This document shows, one piece after another, positions 53,732 through 61,547 of a stretch of 64,000 nucleotides of DNA. Source of the stretch: JAAYYF01 sp040255585 (lineage in GTDB: Bacteria; Deinococcota; Deinococci; Deinococcales; Trueperaceae); the NCBI GenBank assembly GCA_040255585.1, contig JBDZVI010000004.1, positions 25,304-89,303 of the forward strand, read 5' to 3'. The position numbers and the translations under genes are program-made. The notes beneath the pieces were generated by a model. That model ran no database searches, had not been told where the DNA came from, and was given only the letters and a program-made list of their open reading frames with translations. Every line of letters begins with the position of its first letter. Positions within the stretch are counted from its first letter, which is position 1.

Positions 53732-55960
53732 ATGTTCAAAGCCCTCGCCGTCCTCGTAGCGCGATACCCCCGCTGGGTGCTGGGCGCCTGGTTCGCGGTT
53801 AGCGCCGTCTCCCTGCCGTTCGCGGCGAGGGTCGGGGACGTTCTGAGCGCGCAACCGGAGGCGCCGAGCCAGGGCATGGCTGCCGCGGTCCAAGCTCTGC
53901 TCGCCAGCGAGTTCCAGGGTGGCGAGGAGGTCACGCTCGTGGCGGTCGCCCACGGGGTCAGCGTCCACGCCGGCAGCCCGGAGTACGCGGCCGCCCTCGA
54001 TGACGTCAGGACCCGCCTCTCGGCCATCCAGGGCACGACAGCGGTGCGCGACTACCGCGCCGCGACGGGCCTCGACCTGCTTGACGAGGCCAACGACCTC
54101 TCCGTGCTCCTCATAGGGCTCGACGCTTCAGGCCTGAGCGAGGGCAAGCGCGTGACGCAGAGCGTGCGCGCGGCCCTCGACGAGGTGGCCGAGTTGCGCT
54201 TCGACCTCTCGGGCGGGCCGGCGACCGTGGTGGAGCTCGAACAGGTGAGCGAGCGCGACGCCCGCCGCGCCGAGGTCTTCGGCCTCCCGATCTCCCTGCT
54301 CATCCTCGTCGTGGCGTTCGGCGCTGTCGTGGCGTCCCTGCTGCCGCTCCTGAGCGCCATGACCACCATCGTCACGTCGCTCGGCCTTCTGTACTTCATC
54401 GGCCACCAGGTTGAGTTCGCCGTGTTCACCGAGACGATCGTCACGATGCTCGGGCTTGCGACAGGCATCGACTACGCCCTGCTCATCGTCAATCGCTTCA
54501 GGGAGGAGCTGCGCAGCACGTTCGACACGCGCAAGGCCGCCGCCCGCACGGCCGAGACGGCCGGCAAGGCCGTCGCCTTCAGCGGGCTCACCGTCATCGT
54601 CGGCCTCATGGCGCTCCTCGTCCCGCCCGTCGCCTTCATCCGCTCCATCGGCGTCGGCGCCATGGTCGTGCTATGCGTGAGCGTGCTCGTGGCGATCACG
54701 GCCGTGCCGGCCACCCTGGCGCTCCTCGGCCACCGGGTCAACTGGCTGCGCGTGACGAAGCGCGAGCCGGGCCTGCGCAGTCGGGCGTTCTGGCGCGCCC
54801 AGGCCACACGCATCATGCGTCGCCCACGCTTCTGGTTCGTCACGGGCGTGTTGGTGCTCGTGGGCCTGGCGCTCCCGTCGCTCAGGATGCAGGTGGCTGA
54901 CCCGGGCGCCCGCGGACTGACCTCGAGCACCGATGCGCGCCGAACCCTCGACGCCCTCGAAGGCTTGGGCCTCGAGGGGCTTCTCAACCCGTTCGACGTC
55001 GTCGTCGACTTCGGCGAGGAAGGCTTCTACCGCCCCGCGAACGTGCGCAAGGTCTCGCTCCTCACGCAGCGGGCGCGCGAGCTCGCGCACGTGGCCGGCG
55101 TCTCGTCTCCGATGGCGCTCGAGAGCATCCCCAAGCTCTTCCTGTACCAGTACTACGCGACCCGGGAGGTGGCGTTGGCCAGCGAGATCGCCCCGCTCGC
55201 GCGGGCGACGGTGTCGCGCGACGGCCGCTACGCGCTGATCAAGCTCGTGCCGGTCGGCGCCCTGACGCCGGCGCAGGGCGCGGAGGTCCACGGCGCGCTC
55301 GAGGTCGCGCTCCTCGAACTTGGCCTGCGCGGCTCGATAGGCGGGGTGTATGTCCAGGGGACGGAGTGGACGCGCGCGCTCTACGCCTACTTCCCGTTGG
55401 CGCTAGCGCTCGTGGCCATCACCACCGCGCTGCTGCTCGGCATGGCCTTCAAGTCCCTGCTCATACCGATCAAGGCCGTGCTGCTCAACGCGCTGACCGT
55501 ATGCGCCGCTTTCGGGGTCATGACGCTCGTCCACCAGGACGGGATCATCCATCGACTCTTCGGCTTGGGCGAGGTCCTCGGGTACATCGACACGTCGGCA
55601 CCCCTGTTCATCTTCGCCATCGTCTTCGGCCTGAGCATGGACTACGAGGTGTTCATGGTCGCGCGCATCCACGAGGCGCACGAGCGCGGCATGACGGATC
55701 ATGACGCGGTCGCCACCGCCATCTCGACGACGGGTGGAGTCATAACCAGCGCCGCGGCCGTCATGGTGACGGTGTTCGCGCTGCTCACCTTCTCGCACGT
55801 CGAACTGATCCGCACGCTCGGCCTCGGCCTCAGCGTGGCGGTGATACTGGACGCCACCCTCGTGCGGCTCGCGCTGGTGCCCTCCGTGATGGCGCTGGCG
55901 GGCGGATGGAACTGGTGGTTGCCGCGCTTCAGGGCGCGGCAGCCGGACGGGCGCAAGTAG
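53732..55960 (+). CDS. MMPL-family RND transporter
   Basis: A 742-residue protein of the MmpL/HpnN superfamily that moves hydrophobic molecules. There is one N-terminal helix, a periplasmic domain (35-175), a six-helix bundle with FTETIVTMLGLATGIDYALLIVNRF, a second soluble domain (370-550), and a second bundle with FAIVFGLSMDYEVFMVARIHE. The acidic residues in GIDYAL and LSMDYEV match the proton-relay positions of MMPL proteins. The ATG at 53732 starts 13 nt after the ABC ATPase. Last gene of the locus and convergent with the LEA14-type gene. Confidence 0.9.
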   Translation: MFKALAVLVARYPRWVLGAWFAVSAVSLPFAARVGDVLSAQPEAPSQGMAAAVQALLASEFQGGEEVTLVAVAHGVSVHAGSPEYAAALDDVRTRLSAIQGTTAVRDYRAATGLDLLDEANDLSVLLIGLDASGLSEGKRVTQSVRAALDEVAELRFDLSGGPATVVELEQVSERDARRAEVFGLPISLLILVVAFGAVVASLLPLLSAMTTIVTSLGLLYFIGHQVEFAVFTETIVTMLGLATGIDYALLIVNRFREELRSTFDTRKAAARTAETAGKAVAFSGLTVIVGLMALLVPPVAFIRSIGVGAMVVLCVSVLVAITAVPATLALLGHRVNWLRVTKREPGLRSRAFWRAQATRIMRRPRFWFVTGVLVLVGLALPSLRMQVADPGARGLTSSTDARRTLDALEGLGLEGLLNPFDVVVDFGEEGFYRPANVRKVSLLTQRARELAHVAGVSSPMALESIPKLFLYQYYATREVALASEIAPLARATVSRDGRYALIKLVPVGALTPAQGAEVHGALEVALLELGLRGSIGGVYVQGTEWTRALYAYFPLALALVAITTALLLGMAFKSLLIPIKAVLLNALTVCAAFGVMTLVHQDGIIHRLFGLGEVLGYIDTSAPLFIFAIVFGLSMDYEVFMVARIHEAHERGMTDHDAVATAISTTGGVITSAAAVMVTVFALLTFSHVELIRTLGLGLSVAVILDATLVRLALVPSVMALAGGWNWWLPRFRARQPDGRK

Positions 55961-55986
55961 GGACGCCGGGGCGGAGGTGCGCTCGT

Positions 55987-56886
55987 CTAGCGCAACGCGT
56001 CGCGGAGGAACGTCGTCGCCCCGAGCGTCATGGTCGCGATACCGGGCGCTTCTAGGCGCCAGGCGCCGGCCAGTTGCAGGCTGAGCCCGCCGGCTCCGAC
56101 CGAGGCGGCCTGCACCTGTGCGGCGATGGCAGCGCCAAGCGTCAGCGGGGCGAACGTGAACTCCAAGACGACGGGCACGGTCCCGCCTCCGGGCACTTGG
56201 AGGGGCGCGAGGGCGATGGTCGCCGCCGCGGCGCCACCGACCGACAGCGTGGCTTGCGGCACCGCCGCCAGGTAGCCGATCAGGCCCGGGTTCGTCAGCT
56301 CGCCGGTCAGGCTGAGCCGCGCGCGGTCGAGCGCCTCGAACCGCAGCTCGGTGCCCGTGAGCGCGAACTGCGGCGGTGTCAGACCGGCGGGCCTCGTCAA
56401 CTCGCCGCGCGCCACCGTGAAGGTCGGGAAACGCTGTGGGGCGCCGAGGACGTCGATGGTGACGGCCGCGTCGAAGCGGTACTGGACGGCGTTGCCGGCC
56501 ACGAAGTTGGCGATGGTGTCGAGGAGGACGGGCGCGGCGCCGAGCGGCACCTTAACGTCCAGTACGAGGGGGGCGCTGGCGCGGGCCGGCAGATCGATGC
56601 CGCCGCGGAAGGACGAGGAGGCCGCGCGCGCGTCCCGGAGGAACAGGTCGCCGTCGAGGCCGGCGAGGCGCACGCCGACGGGGTTGGGGTTCTCGACGCT
56701 GAGCGCTAGGCGGAAGAGCGCGGAGCCGTCGCCGACACCGGGCGGGTCGATGCGGACGAAGCCGGAGTTGGCGGCGTCCAGTTTGAACGTCGGCGGCGCC
56801 AGGACGGCCGCGCCCGGGGCGCAGGCCGCGAGCAGCGTGGCGCCGACCAAGGCGGCGAGGAGCATGGCAGCGAGACGGAGCTTCAC
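55987..56886 (-). CDS. LEA14-type (WHy domain) lipoprotein
   Basis: A 299-residue exported lipoprotein with hydrophobic stretch MLLAALVGATLLAAC, the acylated Cys following LLAA. Two similar beta-sandwich regions (about 40-140 and 165-280) have the LEA type 2 pattern LALSVENPNPVGVRLAG and LSLTGELTNPGLIGYLA. Such domains occur in membrane-stress proteins and as periplasmic lipid-interface domains. The GTG at 56886 follows TACGCT by 6 nt. Convergent with the MMPL gene, so a shared role in lipid export is possible but unproven. Confidence 0.78.
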   Translation of the reverse strand: MKLRLAAMLLAALVGATLLAACAPGAAVLAPPTFKLDAANSGFVRIDPPGVGDGSALFRLALSVENPNPVGVRLAGLDGDLFLRDARAASSSFRGGIDLPARASAPLVLDVKVPLGAAPVLLDTIANFVAGNAVQYRFDAAVTIDVLGAPQRFPTFTVARGELTRPAGLTPPQFALTGTELRFEALDRARLSLTGELTNPGLIGYLAAVPQATLSVGGAAAATIALAPLQVPGGGTVPVVLEFTFAPLTLGAAIAAQVQAASVGAGGLSLQLAGAWRLEAPGIATMTLGATTFLRDALR

Positions 56887-56892
56887 CCTCAA

Positions 56893-56898
56893 AGCGTA
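56893..56898 (-). promoter_or_regulatory. -10 box (TACGCT) of the LEA14-type gene
   Basis: TACGCT on the minus strand, 6 nt before the GTG at 56886, without Shine-Dalgarno. Confidence 0.5.
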
Positions 56899-56976
56899 CT
56901 AGCCTCGTATGAGGGGCGCAGTCGGTTTGTTCGCAGGCCCTGGCCCGTTCGTGAGCCGCGCGCGCCACCCTACCGG

Positions 56977-56987
56977 TATCATCGGGC
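56977..56987 (+). promoter_or_regulatory. -10 box (TATCAT) of the enoyl-CoA hydratase gene
   Basis: TATCAT at 56977-56982 with 5 nt before the ATG at 56988. Confidence 0.5.
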
Positions 56988-57803
56988 ATGTCGACCGGTA
57001 CGCCTTCCGATGCGGTCCGAGGCGAGGCGCGCACCGTCTCCCGCGCCGTGCGGGGCCACGTCGCGGTTCTGACGCTGGATCGGCCCGAGCGACGGAACGC
57101 GCTCTCGCGCGCGTTGCGGGCCGACCTGACCGACGCCCTGGCCTGGGCCGAAGCGGAGCCCGCCGTGCGCGCCGTCGTGCTGACCGGGGCCGGGAAGGCG
57201 TTCTGCGCGGGGCTGGACCTGGCCGAGCTTGAAGGCACCCTGACGTATGCCGAGGCGGAGCACCAAAGGGACTCGGAGGCGTTGGCCCGACTCTACTTGC
57301 TGCTCCTCACCCTCTCCAAGCCGGTCATAGCGGCCGTGAACGGCCCCGCCGTGGCAGGCGGCGCCGGGCTCGTGACCGCGTGCGATCTCGCCGTCATGGG
57401 ACGCGGCGCCACTCTCGGCTACACGGAGGCCCGCATCGGCTTCGTCGCCGCGCTCGTCGGCGTGCTGCTCGCGCGCCAGGTGGGCGAGAAACACGTGCGC
57501 GACCTGCTCCTGAGCGCGCGCCTCGTCGGAGCGGAAGAAGCGCAGCGCATGGGCCTCGTCAACGCCGTGGTCGCCGATGACGAGGTCCTCGAGTCGGCGT
57601 GCGCAAGGGCGGCCGAACTGGCGCGCAACGCCCCCGGCTCGCTGGCCCTCACCAAGCGGCTGCTCCTCGAGGCGCCGGGGCTGCCGCTCGAAGAAGGCCT
57701 GGCGCGGGCCGTCGCCATCAACGTGAGCGCCAGGTCGGGCGCGGAGCTCGCCGAAGGGGTGCGGGCGTTCCTCGAGCGGCGGGAGCCCGCGTGGCGGGCC
57801 TGA
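56988..57803 (+). CDS. Enoyl-CoA hydratase/isomerase family protein
   Basis: Crotonase-fold enzyme of 271 residues. It shows VLTLDRPERRNALSRALRAD, the oxyanion-hole segments GKAFCAGLDLAEL and AAVNGPAVAGGAGL, and GYTEARIGF with one acidic catalytic residue. The first acidic position seen in true hydratases is not obvious, so the reaction may be isomerisation or hydrolysis of a CoA ester. About 20 extra N-terminal residues precede the core. Substrate unknown; fatty acid or amino acid catabolism is typical. Confidence 0.85.
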   Translation: MSTGTPSDAVRGEARTVSRAVRGHVAVLTLDRPERRNALSRALRADLTDALAWAEAEPAVRAVVLTGAGKAFCAGLDLAELEGTLTYAEAEHQRDSEALARLYLLLLTLSKPVIAAVNGPAVAGGAGLVTACDLAVMGRGATLGYTEARIGFVAALVGVLLARQVGEKHVRDLLLSARLVGAEEAQRMGLVNAVVADDEVLESACARAAELARNAPGSLALTKRLLLEAPGLPLEEGLARAVAINVSARSGAELAEGVRAFLERREPAWRA

Positions 57804-57938
57804 CGGAGCGGGACGGCTAGCGGCCGAGCCTGGCCAAGTCGGCCTATCCGACGCATGGCCGGTCCGGCTGATCGTCGAGCCGCCGGTCGGCAAGCCCGCG
57901 TGCCGCCGAGTCTTGCCAGGCGTCGGCCAGCGCAGTAC

Positions 57939-57944
57939 TATGCT
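57939..57944 (+). promoter_or_regulatory. -10 box (TATGCT) of the ddl leader
   Basis: TATGCT at 57939-57944. The 12-codon ORF starts 4 nt later and the palindrome begins 5 nt later, so the transcription start falls within the operator-like site. Confidence 0.55.
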
Positions 57945-57948
57945 ACTC

Positions 57949-57987
57949 ATGTGTAACTTACACACGCGCTGGATGGCCTGGGCATGA
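57949..57987 (+). CDS. 12-residue upstream ORF (leader peptide candidate) of ddl
   Basis: ATG at 57949 to TGA at 57985-57987 encodes MCNLHTRWMAWA. The stop overlaps the ddl start codon (ATGA), an arrangement that lets terminating ribosomes restart on ddl, which itself has no clear ribosome-binding site. The -10 box 4 nt upstream makes this ORF the leaderless reading of the transcript. It may be a regulatory uORF or simply a loading site; no amino-acid run suggests attenuation. Confidence 0.45.
   Translation: MCNLHTRWMAWA
57950..57964. promoter_or_regulatory. Perfect 15-bp palindrome at the ddl transcription start
   Basis: TGTGTAACTTACACA, two 7-bp arms around a central C, lies 5 nt past the -10 box. 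Position and symmetry fit a dimeric repressor operator (GntR- or TetR-like). Confidence 0.65.
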
Positions 57988-59063
57988 CAGTCGCTACGCG
58001 CGTCCTGCTCCTCTGCGGTGGGCGCTCCGCGGAGCACGAGGTCTCCCTCGCGTCCGCCCGCGCCGTCGCCGCAGCCGCCACCGCGACCGCCACCGCGGCC
58101 TCCACCGTGGCCACCACTGGGGCCGCCGCCGGCTTGAGCGTCACCCCGCTCGTCATCGCCAGAGACGGCAGGCTGCTGGGACCCGCCGAGTCGAGGAGGG
58201 CGCTCGGCACACCCATCGGTGCGCCCGCGGCACCTCCGACCGAGGAGACCGGATCAGGCGACCTGCAGGCGACGCTGCGCGGCTTCGACGTGGTCTTCCC
58301 CCTGCTCCACGGCCCGTACGGCGAGGACGGCCGCGTCCAAGGACTCCTCGACGTGATGGGCGTGCCGTACGTCGGCTCCGGCGTGCTCGCGAGCGCCGTC
58401 GGCATGGACAAGCTGGCGATGAAGGCCGCGTTCGCGGCCCACGGGCTCGACCAGGTGGCCTACGAGCCCGTCACCGCCCGCGGTTGGCGCGAGGCGCCCG
58501 ACGCCGTCCGTGCCCGCCTCGAGCGGCTCGGCTACCCGCTGTTCGTCAAACCGGCGAACCTCGGCTCGAGCATCGGCATCTCGAAGGTCGCCGACGAGGC
58601 GGAGCTGGAGGCGGCGCTAGCCGAGGCGCTGGCGCACGACCGCCGCGTGATCGTCGAGGCCGCCGCCGGCGGCGCGCGCGAACTCGAGGTCGCGGTCCTC
58701 GGCAACGACTCCCCGGCGGCCAGCCCGGTCGGGGAGGTGAGGTACACCAGCGCCTTCTACGATTACGCGGCCAAGTACACGGACGGGCTGGCGGAACTGT
58801 GCGTACCGGCGGACGTCCCCGAGGACGTCGCCACGGCATGCCGCGAGGCGGCTCTCCGCGCCTTCACGGCCATCGACGCCAGGGGGTTGGCGCGCGTGGA
58901 CTTCTTCTACCTCCCCGAGAGCGGCAAGCTCCTCCTGAACGAGATAAACACCATGCCCGGCTTCACACCGCACAGCATGTACCCGCGGCTATGGGCGCAG
59001 GCGGGCGTCGGCTTCCCCGAGCTCGTCGAGCGCCTCGTAGCCCTGGCCCTCGAGCCCGGCTAG
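57984..59063 (+). CDS. ddl: D-alanine-D-alanine ligase
   Basis: ATP-grasp ligase that makes the D-Ala-D-Ala end of peptidoglycan precursors. The 359-residue protein has LLLCGGRSAEHEVSLASA, VFPLLHGPYGEDGRVQGLLD, DKLAMKAAFAAHGL, LFVKPANLGSSIGISKV and LLNEINTMPGFTPHSMYP, all signature segments. Residues about 27-50 form an Ala/Thr-rich insertion (AAAATATATAASTVATTGAA) just after the first motif, not seen in usual Ddl. The ATG at 57984 overlaps the stop of the 12-residue ORF. No neighbouring murein gene. Confidence 0.95.
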   Translation: MTVATRVLLLCGGRSAEHEVSLASARAVAAAATATATAASTVATTGAAAGLSVTPLVIARDGRLLGPAESRRALGTPIGAPAAPPTEETGSGDLQATLRGFDVVFPLLHGPYGEDGRVQGLLDVMGVPYVGSGVLASAVGMDKLAMKAAFAAHGLDQVAYEPVTARGWREAPDAVRARLERLGYPLFVKPANLGSSIGISKVADEAELEAALAEALAHDRRVIVEAAAGGARELEVAVLGNDSPAASPVGEVRYTSAFYDYAAKYTDGLAELCVPADVPEDVATACREAALRAFTAIDARGLARVDFFYLPESGKLLLNEINTMPGFTPHSMYPRLWAQAGVGFPELVERLVALALEPG

Positions 59064-59136
59064 CGCGCGGCCCCGGTCGTCCGACCAACCGGTCGCCGCG
59101 ACCGCGCGCTCGTGAGCGTGCTCGCGCGCGACTCAC

Positions 59137-59167
59137 TGCTATACTCTCGCCCAACGCCAACCGTTGG
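59137..59167 (+). promoter_or_regulatory. Extended -10 and start-site hairpin of the HNH gene
   Basis: TG-C-TATACT (59137-59145) is followed by an inverted repeat, CCAACG (59151-59156) with CGTTGG (59162-59167), right at the expected transcription start. It may be an operator or a 5' mRNA hairpin. Confidence 0.5.
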
Positions 59168-59196
59168 AGGGTCGGACCGCCACCGAAGTCGACACC

Positions 59197-59802
59197 ATGA
59201 GCGCCGTACAGGCACCGGCCACGGAGCCTCGCACCGAGCGAGCCGAGGCGCCCGCCGGTGACGTGCGCCCCCTCGAGAACCTGAACGGCGCGCGGGTGCT
59301 GATCCTCAACGCCTCGTTCGAGCCCCTGCACGTCTGCTCGGTCAAACGGGCGGTCACGCTCCTGATGCACGACGTCGTGGAGCGCGTGGAGGACTCCGGC
59401 TACTTCCTGCGCTCCCCGAACGCCCTCTTCCCCGTGCCCAGCGTGGTGAAGCTGCGCCGCTTCGTGCGCGGACCGTTCAGGCAGCGCGTGGCATTCAACC
59501 GCAAGAACGTCTTCCGCCGCGACGACCACACCTGTCAGTACTGCTCGCGCCGCACGTTCGACCTGACGCTCGACCACGTCATGCCGCGCAGCAGGGGCGG
59601 CGGGACCACCTGGGAGAACGTGGTGGCGTGCTGCAAGGCGTGCAACGCCAAGAAGCGCGACCGGACGCCCGACGAGGCCGGCCTGCGCTTGCTGCGCCAG
59701 CCGTACGCGCCACGCTTCATGTTCTCGAGCGCCTACGGCGTCATGCCCGACATCGACCCTATCTGGGAGCGCTACCTGCCCGCCCACCGGGGGAGGCCCT
59801 GA
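59197..59802 (+). CDS. HNH endonuclease family protein
   Basis: A 201-residue protein. After a Pro/Glu/Ala-rich N-terminus, a conserved domain (ARVLILNASFEPLHVCSVKR) precedes the HNH core: CQYCSRRTFDLTLDHVMPRS, then NVVACCKACNAKKRDRTP. The two CxxC pairs would bind zinc, and the central DH provides the catalytic His. Family members of this architecture are common in Deinococcota and Cyanobacteria, with no defined role; DNA repair is a guess. The ATG at 59197 lacks a close ribosome-binding site. An upstream TTG at 59164 would add 11 residues. Confidence 0.85.
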   Translation: MSAVQAPATEPRTERAEAPAGDVRPLENLNGARVLILNASFEPLHVCSVKRAVTLLMHDVVERVEDSGYFLRSPNALFPVPSVVKLRRFVRGPFRQRVAFNRKNVFRRDDHTCQYCSRRTFDLTLDHVMPRSRGGGTTWENVVACCKACNAKKRDRTPDEAGLRLLRQPYAPRFMFSSAYGVMPDIDPIWERYLPAHRGRP

Positions 59803-59823
59803 CGGGCGCCCCCGCCTGGCCGG

Positions 59824-60729
59824 TCAGTGCGGCAACCGCAAGAGCACGGGGGTCTTCTCGGAGCCGGTGAAGCCGATGGAGGTCAGGATCGCGCCCAGTT
59901 TGGGATCCGCCGATCCCAGGACCGTGTCTACGGTGCCGACCGGGCTCCTGCCCGCCAGTTCCCGCAGCACTGAGACCACCAGGCGCCTGAGCATCTCACT
60001 GTCGGAGCGGTGGCTCCTCAGGACGCCGACGGCCGTCAGCTCGTAGGCCGCGTCGAGCTCCCGACTCGTGGCGCCCGTGAACGCGTAGCCGACCGGGTCC
60101 TGGTCGAGTCCGTCGCGTGCGACGAACCAGAGGTCGGGCTGGAACGCCCCGGCCTGGCGCTTCATGTACGACCACCTGGCGTCGCTCACGCGTCCGCCCT
60201 CGCACGCCTCGAAGACCCCCCTGAAGTCCTGCTCGCTGCCCGGCTGCCAGGCCTCGAGGACGAGCGGGCGGCCCATGGGGGGCACCTCGGTCAGTTCGAA
60301 ACGCATGCGGCTCACGTCGAAGCGCTCGAAGCCAAGCGGAGCGAACAGCTCGGCGAGCCCGAGCGCCGTGTCTTCCCTCAACAGGTGCAAGGGGACCGTC
60401 ACCGCCTCCGGCGCCTCGCGCGCCAGCACGTGCTCGACCAGCGCGACGAGCGCGTCCGGGTCGTCGGCATGCCACACGGTCGTGAGGGTCGCCGTGCGCG
60501 CACCTGCGCCGCTAGCGCGCACCTCGACGAACAACCCGGCACTGGGCTCCGCCCCCCGTCCGGCGTCCCCCTGCCGCGTGTTGACGTAGCAGCGCGCTGC
60601 GTCGGCCACCGGGTCCTTGAGCCGGACGTTAAGGCGTAGGGCGAGGCCGTGCGGGTCGGCGTGCCCGACGAAAGCGAGGGCGCGGCCCATGAACCACACG
60701 AGTTCGTCGGGCTCGAGGTTGCGGATCAC
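59824..60729 (-). CDS. GNAT-superfamily-like protein of unknown function
   Basis: A 301-residue cytoplasmic protein with two GNAT-like halves. The C-terminal half has DLWFVARDGLDQDPVGYAFT, AYELTAVGVLRSHRSDSEML and GSADPKLGAILTSIGF, typical of a degenerate acetyltransferase with the last helix-strand motif. The N-terminal half (VWHADDPDALVALVEHVLAR) lacks an obvious acyl-CoA loop. The GTG at 60729 has TAGACT (60738-60743) 8 nt upstream. Divergent from rsmD. Substrate unknown. Confidence 0.65.
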   Translation of the reverse strand: MIRNLEPDELVWFMGRALAFVGHADPHGLALRLNVRLKDPVADAARCYVNTRQGDAGRGAEPSAGLFVEVRASGAGARTATLTTVWHADDPDALVALVEHVLAREAPEAVTVPLHLLREDTALGLAELFAPLGFERFDVSRMRFELTEVPPMGRPLVLEAWQPGSEQDFRGVFEACEGGRVSDARWSYMKRQAGAFQPDLWFVARDGLDQDPVGYAFTGATSRELDAAYELTAVGVLRSHRSDSEMLRRLVVSVLRELAGRSPVGTVDTVLGSADPKLGAILTSIGFTGSEKTPVLLRLPH

Positions 60730-60737
60730 GAGGACCC

Positions 60738-60743
60738 AGTCTA
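60738..60743 (-). promoter_or_regulatory. -10 box (TAGACT) of the GNAT-like gene
   Basis: TAGACT on the minus strand with an 8-nt spacer to the GTG at 60729. Confidence 0.45.
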
Positions 60744-60755
60744 GCGCGCCCGGTT

Positions 60756-60768
60756 TATGCTCGTCGGC
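60756..60768 (+). promoter_or_regulatory. -10 box (TATGCT) of rsmD
   Basis: TATGCT at 60756-60761 with a 7-nt spacer to the ATG at 60769. The ATG inside the box (60757) is therefore not the start. Confidence 0.55.
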
Positions 60769-61314
60769 ATGGCGAGTCCGCGCATCCTGGCAGGCACCGC
60801 GAAAGGCAGGCCCCTCAAGGTCCCGCCGCGCGGGACGAGGCCGAGCCCGGTACGCCTGCGCGAAGCGCTCTTCGACATCATCGCCTTCGAGCCGCGCGGG
60901 CGCTTCCTGGACCTATACGCCGGCAGCGGCGCGATGGGTCTCGAAGCCGCCAGCCGAGGGTGGCGCGCCGTGTGCGTCGACCTGTCGCGTGCCGCGGCGG
61001 GGGTCGTCCGTGACAACGCCAGGAGCATGGGGCTCGACGTCGAGGTGCTCGTGGGCGACGCGGTGGCCTATGCGAAGGCCCACCAGGGCGAGTTCGACGT
61101 CCTGGTGGCGGCCCCGCCGTACCCGGACGATCTGCCTGGCATCTTCACCACGCTCCTCGCCTCCGGCGCGGTGCGCGCCGGGGGGCTCTACGTGCTGCAG
61201 CACCCGAGCGAGATGGCCTCCCCCGCCCTTCCCAACGCGCTCGCCGGCGCCGAGGCGCGCCGGAAGCAGTACGGCACCAACACGCTCACCCTGGTAAGGG
61301 TGCCGCCGGGTTAG
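60769..61314 (+). CDS. rsmD: 16S rRNA (guanine966-N2)-methyltransferase RsmD family
   Basis: SAM-dependent methyltransferase for 16S rRNA. The 181-residue protein starts PRILAGTAKGRPLKVPP and has TRPSPVRLREALFDII and the SAM motif FLDLYAGSGAMGLEAASRG. The catalytic motif IV reads VAAPPYPDD, where RsmD normally has DPPF or DPPY, so the acidic residue is replaced by Ala. Length and all other blocks fit RsmD. The ATG at 60769 is supported by the -10 box 7 nt upstream. A long 5' gap to secA follows. Confidence 0.85.
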   Translation: MASPRILAGTAKGRPLKVPPRGTRPSPVRLREALFDIIAFEPRGRFLDLYAGSGAMGLEAASRGWRAVCVDLSRAAAGVVRDNARSMGLDVEVLVGDAVAYAKAHQGEFDVLVAAPPYPDDLPGIFTTLLASGAVRAGGLYVLQHPSEMASPALPNALAGAEARRKQYGTNTLTLVRVPPG

Positions 61315-61407
61315 GGCTTTCGCCTAAGACGTCATCCGCCCCGCCCCGACGGCCTCAGCCCACCCACAGACACGTCCCATATGCTGCGTCGGAGGCGCCT
61401 GACAGCG

Positions 61408-61547
61408 TGCTAGAGTGCCCTGTTGACTCCGCAGCGGGCGCGCCCCGGCCGAGCCCAAGCCGGCCATACGGCGCGCCAGGCGGTACGCACCCGTGAGCCC
61501 CGTACGCCGGGGAGCCGGGCGGCAAGCGCGGAAAGGTCCATAACGAG
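61408..61547 (+). promoter_or_regulatory. secA extended -10 and long structured leader
   Basis: TG-C-TAGAGT (61408-61416) would start a leader of about 125 nt before secA, one of the longest in the window. The leader contains an imperfect hairpin, GGCG(g)TACG (61479-61487) with CGTACGCC (61501-61508). No leader peptide with a clear start signal was recognised. Confidence 0.4.
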
